This document shows, piece by piece, positions 58,182-64,000 of a stretch of DNA of 64,000 nucleotides. Location of the stretch: assembly GCA_037013685.1 (NCBI GenBank), contig CM072887.1:52379154-52443153 (forward strand). The letters are read 5' to 3'. The stretch is from Acridotheres tristis (Eukaryota; Chordata; Aves; Passeriformes; Sturnidae). A program made the translations under genes and the position numbers. The notes below the pieces were generated by a model that made no database searches, was not told the DNA's origin, and was given only the letters and a program-made list of their open reading frames with translations. Each line of letters begins with the position of its first letter. Position 1 is the first letter of the stretch.

Positions 58182-61100
58182 CTAGGAGAGGAAAGCACAT
58201 GTACAATATCTCATTACAGACCTCATTGCTGAAGATGCTGTGGTTTGTCACAGAGCCTATCACCTGTTGCTTGTAAGGAGAAAGCAGGCAATTAGTTCAT
58301 TTTACCTATGTGAGAAGCTATGTGAGTTAGTCTTGAGCTACTTATCATATATGTGAAATAGAATTGGACTGAAGACTAATTTCAAGAAAGGTACACAGAG
58401 TCTTTCCATGTCACTATCAATCAGAAGAAAAATACAGGTCACATTATATACCCTCTGAGTAGACAGCAATGTGATCAGGATTCAAAATTAGAACCTAGTA
58501 CTGGGATAAAAAGAAATCCAGCACATTCTTACCATTTTGACCATGTAATAGCAATCTTCACCTGCCAGAGCTTAATAAAACAGCAAAACGACCAAAAGAA
58601 AAATAGGTACCATAGACTCAGTTTCTGATCTCTGCGTCTGTTACTGTTTGAACAGTGTTCATCTGTATGTCATCTATGTCCAATCTTTCAAAAAACTCCA
58701 TACATATTCCACTTCGTTGAAACAAGAAACCTCAGCAGAACTATTTTGCTTTTTAAAATGAATCCCGTATTTGTGTAATGCTTTTATAACTGAGACCTAA
58801 ATTTGTCTCAAAACCTGCCCTAAATGAAGCCCTTGCATAATTCTCCACATGTTCAGACCAAGTATTTTGAAAGCTTACTACTTTAAAGTTCTAAGAAGTA
58901 TCTAAGTATGCTTGATACCTGATTTGTCAAACTCTATAGACAAACAGATGCACAAAAAAGAAAATAATCCAATTCAACTAAGCACGATAACCCAATATAA
59001 CGCATGATTCAACTTCAAAAATAACCCTTTTTCCTTCTAATGCATAAAACAATTACCTACCTTTTCTCAGTGTAGTTGAAGACCGCATGTATTATTGTAT
59101 GTATATGAGTAACACTTCTACATATAAAATCATACATATGAATAAAAACACACAGAAAAATACTTATTTATACATTCATAAGAAAATACAAAATTCAGAC
59201 CTCTTTCTTCAGTATCCCCCCTGTGCATTTCTGCTGCTTTTCCAAATAAAAGAAACAAGAAAGCAACAACCCTTTTACACAGCTTTAGTACCTGTCAACT
59301 TTTATTTCCTAACAAAAAACGAAGCACTTAATTTCATCCTGCAGGAAGGGAAGGCTGAATGTCCAGGTAGCAAGATGAGAGTTTTGGTAGAAATTCTACT
59401 TTTAATTATTATACAGTGCTCAAATCAAAAAAGACAACTCCTAAATCAAGAACCCTGAGTAACTTCAATGGCTTCTTGTCTTCTCCAAACTCATGGCAGA
59501 TTCTTAACACAAGTGGTAGAAGCAGATTTCCTTTTTAGGAGGTACAGGAGGGAAGACCATTAAAGCACTATTTGGCCTAATTTTTCTTGACACATTGTGA
59601 ATTTCTTCAAAGGAAAAGAGAACGTGTTATCTAAATAAAGCATCTTTTTCCAAGTCAGTTTTGTCCTTTGCTCTCTAAAGACAAACTTTTCTTCACTCTT
59701 GCAAAGAGGCAAAAGCTTTCTTTTGATATGAAGGAGATAACTGCCATACAATGTCATTTCCCAGATGAAACTTGCAACAAGAAGTGGAGGGAAAAGATTT
59801 AAAATGCACAGTGGTGCAATGCTCCAAGGGAAAATTACAAAGGGAAAAGAGAAGAGCAGAACCATTTGGCAACAACTTTAAATGATTTCAGTCACACAAT
59901 CAAGCTTTTCTTATGTAAATACTGTATCTTAAACATCCCTACCCCCTCTCCTTTTTAGCTGAAAATTGCTATATTTCAGCAAATGCAGTTAACTGAAAAG
60001 TGCTTTCTATGTGGATAAGCTAGATCCTTTCTGCTACTGGGTAAAGTTACTAGTGAAGATGAAAAAAATGTGCAATGGTATTTTCATACTCTAAAAAAGA
60101 AGTAGTGGATTTCAAGAGGTGCTTTTATGGAGTAAGGCTAGGATTCTGGAAAAGGCAAGTCTCTACAGGTATCTATCTCTTTCATGTCCTTCTTTTACTT
60201 AAAAAATACACAGGAGACACACACCTTGCAGGTAAGCTGAAATCAGTCCTTACCTACTAATATTTCAATGGTATTACTTCGTGTAGCATGTGTATCTTCT
60301 AAGCTGTGGGGCTGTTCATTGCCTCAAATTGAGGTACAACCTATTTCATGTTACCCACTATGGACATCAATCTCAATTGCAGCTCATGCAAGCACACTGC
60401 TGTACAACAGCTTTAAATCAAAAAGTAGGAAACTATTTCCAGTTTAGATGGAGAGTGGAAATTGAATAAAAAGAATATACTGGCTTTGGCCAAGACAGCA
60501 AGAAAACAACTGAAGTCTAAAAAAATTGCTTCTGCACCCAGAAGAACCTGAATGGCAGAACCTAATTCTGAAATTTCATCTGGCAAAGCAATACCTTTCC
60601 CTTTCATTCTCCTATGTAATGTTGCACTTGGAACGGACACAGCTCTCCATCTCTGGAAAGAGCCCAGCAAGTGAAAAGACTCAGCACCATCCCTGGCAGG
60701 ATTTTGTCCTTCCCCAGCCCCCTATCAAAGCCCTGACCGCAGCACACATGAGCTAATTCAGTAACACTGAAAGGACATCCTGGCAGAGTAAATGCTGCTT
60801 TATTCTGAGACTGGGCGCAGTGAGCAGTACAGAGCTCCTCCACGTATTATTTTGTTCTATGATGGCTTGGAATGGAAAGTTTCTTTAGGGAGAAATAATC
60901 AGGTATTACTTCAGCCTTTAATTCTCACTCCACAGTAGGCCTCCTTTGAGTAAAGACTGCCGACTGTGACAAATTGTGCTGCATCAGTGCTATAATATGA
61001 AGTGGAGTCCATTAAGAACTGAGCTGAGATCACCAAACTCATTTTGATTAACCTCCAGGTCACTAAACACTTATAAATATGTTACACAGCAGCTGCTAAA

Positions 61101-64000
61101 CATATTTATATATGCTTAAGGTCACAGCATCATCTGTTGGTTGTTGGAGTTAAGTCAAAAATCTTATGTTTCCTTCTGTGCTGCTTTTAGTTAAGGCATA
61201 TCCAACATACTACAGAACTAGACTCTCTCCTACATCTCCAAATTCCCTCCTCCATTTTTCTGGGATGCTAAATAAAAATCAAACCTTTAAAACAGTCTGC
61301 TATACACATAGTGACATCTAATGGCAAAAATTCAACTGGCCGGCTATGAATTTTATAGCAGTACAAACCCAGCGAAGTATACAGTTTTACAGTATTTGCC
61401 ACACAAACACCAAGGGCTGGGCTGCTTAGGGATGATGCAATTAGAATAATAGGAAGAAATAAAGAAAAGATACACTTAAGTTTAGTATAATGAAAAGATG
61501 TCTTCATGGTGAGATACAGTTACCCTTCAAGGGAATGCAGGAAATCTCAGCACCTGACACTTCTGCATGCAGGCAACATGTTAGAAAATGTATTGGTCAG
61601 AGAACCCCTGCATTGTGTATGAACTAGAGTATTTGCTCTTGCAATACCTTGATCCCACATAATGTATTTTTCCCCATTTAGAAGAAAAAGCAGCCAGGCC
61701 AATACAAATTCGGGATTATGCTATCAATTTAAACAGAACATCTAAGGCTACATTTTTTTTTCTGCTCTACTGCTACAAGTAGATCTTCAAGGGTTCAGTA
61801 ATTTTAAGAGATTTAAAGTGGAAGAGAGGAATCTACTTGCTTTCTATGGTTTATTTACTCTGTTGACAATTTAGCAATGCGTAATGCCAGAACCAGTTAC
61901 CATGCTTGAGAAAAGGGGATGCCACCTCAGGCCCCCTGGACAAGCTGGAGGAATGTGCTGACAGGAACGTTATAAAAGTCAACAGGGACAAGTGCAAGGT
62001 CCTGCAGCTGGGAAGGATGAGTCCCCTGCAGTGGTGCCAGCTGGGACTTGACTAGAGGGAGCAGCTTTGCTGAGAAGTCCCTGGGCATCTTGGCAGACAG
62101 AGCTGAGCATAAGACAGCAGTCTGCCCTGGCAGCAGAGAGGGCCAACAACATCCTGGGCTGTGTGATGGGGTGCAGAGTTGGGAGATGGAAGAAATTGAT
62201 CATCCCCTCCTTCCTCAGTACTCACTGGACTCCACCTAGATTATCATGTTCAGTTTTGGATCCCCAGAAAAGAAAAGATGATGATAAACTAGAGTGAGCA
62301 GAGAACCCCTTACACGGCCAAGGCTTGAGCACTCACCCTGGAAGGGCTGAAGGATGAGGCCTCATTCAGCCTGGGGCAGAGGCAGCTGTTGAGAGGAACC
62401 TACAGAAGCCCACAGCACCTAAAAGGAGGTCAGCAAGAAGATAAAACTGGCCTTTTCAACTGTGGGCATGGTGGGGGGGACAAGACACACTGGGAAGAGT
62501 GAAAACACATTAAATTCAGACTGAATGCAAGGAAACTATTTTTCCCCAGTGAAAATAGTGAGAGACTAGATTTGGTGGCCCAAAGGGAGTGAGCAATCTC
62601 TGCATTTGGAGATTTTGAAGACTCAACAGGCTAACACCCTGAGCTCTACGCTGAGCCTGATGAGGAGAAGGTTGGACTAAACATTCCTCCTGAGGCTCCT
62701 TTCCAGCTTGAATGAAGCTTGTCAGCTTCACCGTGCTGTTGACAGTCTGGTGTACTACTGGGTCCAAAACACAACTGCTCAAATTCAAACCATTCCCTTT
62801 TAAGTTCTTCTTCTAATCTTTTGTTTTCCTTCATTTGCAATCTACCCAAAGCTTAATCTGTACTTAATCTCTTTTCTCTGCAAAACAAGTAGCATCGGAT
62901 CTAATTGTGTCTTCTGAGCTAATGCAGAAGTCCGTGTATTTAAAAAGAGGAGTTGATATGCAAGATCTGGTCATCGTTAAAGAGCACAACAAAGAAATTG
63001 TTAGAAAGAACAGCACTGACAATACAAAGGAGCACATGAGTGATCACAGCTGCTGAGCAGTCTCTTATACTGGAATGCCTTCCTTTAATTGGACCTGAAA
63101 TCCTAAGTAAGTTTATGTGTTGTCTCCAACACAGAAGTCACTCTACTTTCCTTGCACTTCATACTTCTTGATATGTGATTTAGTACCTCCTCAGTTTTGT
63201 CACCTGATGCAAGATGTCATCTTCCTTCTTTCTTCTTATTGAAAAAATATGAATTCACTACGAAGGTGAGTTCAGATGTGTATGTGGTTTAGCTATGGAC
63301 AATGATAGAAGCGGATTATGCTTCTCAACAAGACAAGAAACGAAGACAAAACTTTTCATATGGAAACATTTCAAAGCTCAGGCTGTTCTGTGTACAGAGA
63401 GATCAATTTCTAAAACTTTCTGTGGATTTCCTAAGAGGTATCTGATGCATTGTACTCTTCTCTCAATCTACAGCACTGGAGCAAAGCCCTTCATACAGTC
63501 AGAAAAAATGTGCAGCTTCTTTAATGAGCCCTGTGGCAGCCTGAGCACAGGAGGCAAGTCCAACGTGGAAATGTACTGGGAACAGAAGAAAGCTTCAGAG
63601 GTGGAGAGTCTAGAAGTGATGCAGGTGAGGAGATTTTGGGGCATAGAAAATGAAAATGAAGGAGACAGTAGAAGGAAATTAAGAACGAAAAAGGAGTGGG
63701 AGCATCCTCACTAGGTGTCAAAGGTTTTTAGGGCAAGGAGGATGATAGGTGCACAGAAGGCAGATGAAACAGAGATGCAGGAGAAGGAGCAGGGATAAAC
63801 ACAAAGAATGCTGCTGCTCTCAGAGTAAACACAGGTTATGGTCCCTCTAGCACAAGTGGAGCCTCTTAGCCAGATATGCCTGAAAGAAGGAAGGGATTCA
63901 CAGGGAAGCTTCCAAAGCAGGGTGCTATCAGACATGTGCCTTCCCTCAGCTCCTCAGCCAGTGCAGCCTGCCCTGAGGTAGGGCCAGGCTCTGAGGTGGA
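58182..64000 (-). other. ARID1B: Intron upstream of e1 (partial)
   Basis: Continues past the right edge. No further ARID1B exon was recognised on the minus strand. Holds a decayed CR1 (61915-62716). An open frame on the plus strand at 63295-63714 (139 codons) has no recognised homology. Confidence 0.8.
61915..62716 (+). mobile_element. CR1 LINE fragment, plus orientation, older and longer
   Basis: Reads through caagtgcaaggtcctgcagc, ggagcagctttgctgagaag, gagagggccaacaacatcct, then the 3' part with aggaaactatttttcccc and ending gaggagaaggttggactaaa with a ccttccaacct-like degenerate end (gctcctttccagcttgaatg). This is the CR1 reverse-transcriptase C-terminal part and 3' end in sense orientation, more diverged than the copies at 8.2 and 9.5 kb. 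No intact frame. Confidence 0.9.

Noticed and set aside
62646..62849. Minus-strand frame with a Glu/Lys-rich, coiled-coil-like start (KENKRLEEELKREW)
   Set aside because: Short, partly inside the CR1 tail, without splice phase to ARID1B or a known family; treated as chance.

Overview
The window looks like a piece of a bird (or at least sauropsid) nuclear chromosome. It is AT-rich, carries at least four CR1 LINE fragments with typical avian CR1 wording, and holds the 3' part of one large, well-spliced vertebrate gene. No bacterial, viral, CRISPR or operon-type features were seen. The species cannot be fixed from the sequence alone.

The gene is ARID1B (BAF250B), the DNA-binding subunit of the canonical BAF (SWI/SNF) chromatin remodeler, on the minus strand. 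Thirteen consecutive coding exons can be placed to the base between 58181 and 17736, and their reading phases close exactly: 4141 coding nucleotides, 1379 complete or split codons, then TGA. They encode, in order, a Ser/Asn/Pro/Met-rich linker, a 53-codon symmetric cassette, the ARID DNA-binding domain (exons e4-e5), a long Pro/Gln/Tyr/Met-rich disordered stretch (e6-e11), and the BAF250_C core-binding domain (e12-e13). The 3' UTR runs from 17735 to about 16370, with an AATAAA signal on the minus strand at 16394-16389. The 5' exons lie beyond the right edge; 58182-64000 is the start of the next intron upstream.

Layout: 1-375 minus-strand CR1 remnant; 376-16369 intergenic DNA downstream of ARID1B, with simple repeats, two plus-strand CR1 copies, a GC-rich block and a (CTCTC)n array of about 190 bp between 8.2 and 10.0 kb; 16370-19448 3' UTR and last exon; 19449-58181 the other twelve exons and their introns; 58182-64000 upstream intron with an older CR1 copy at 61.9-62.7 kb.

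The points most worth a second look are inside the gene: a frame-neutral 117-bp exon (28054-28170) whose only sensible donor is GC rather than GT, a frame-neutral 159-bp exon (49608-49766) just before the ARID, and two donors 6 nt apart at exon e1. Together they suggest that ARID1B isoform choice around the ARID and the disordered region is controlled by splicing. I found no evidence for a novel biological system; most of the rest is ordinary intron and intergenic sequence.
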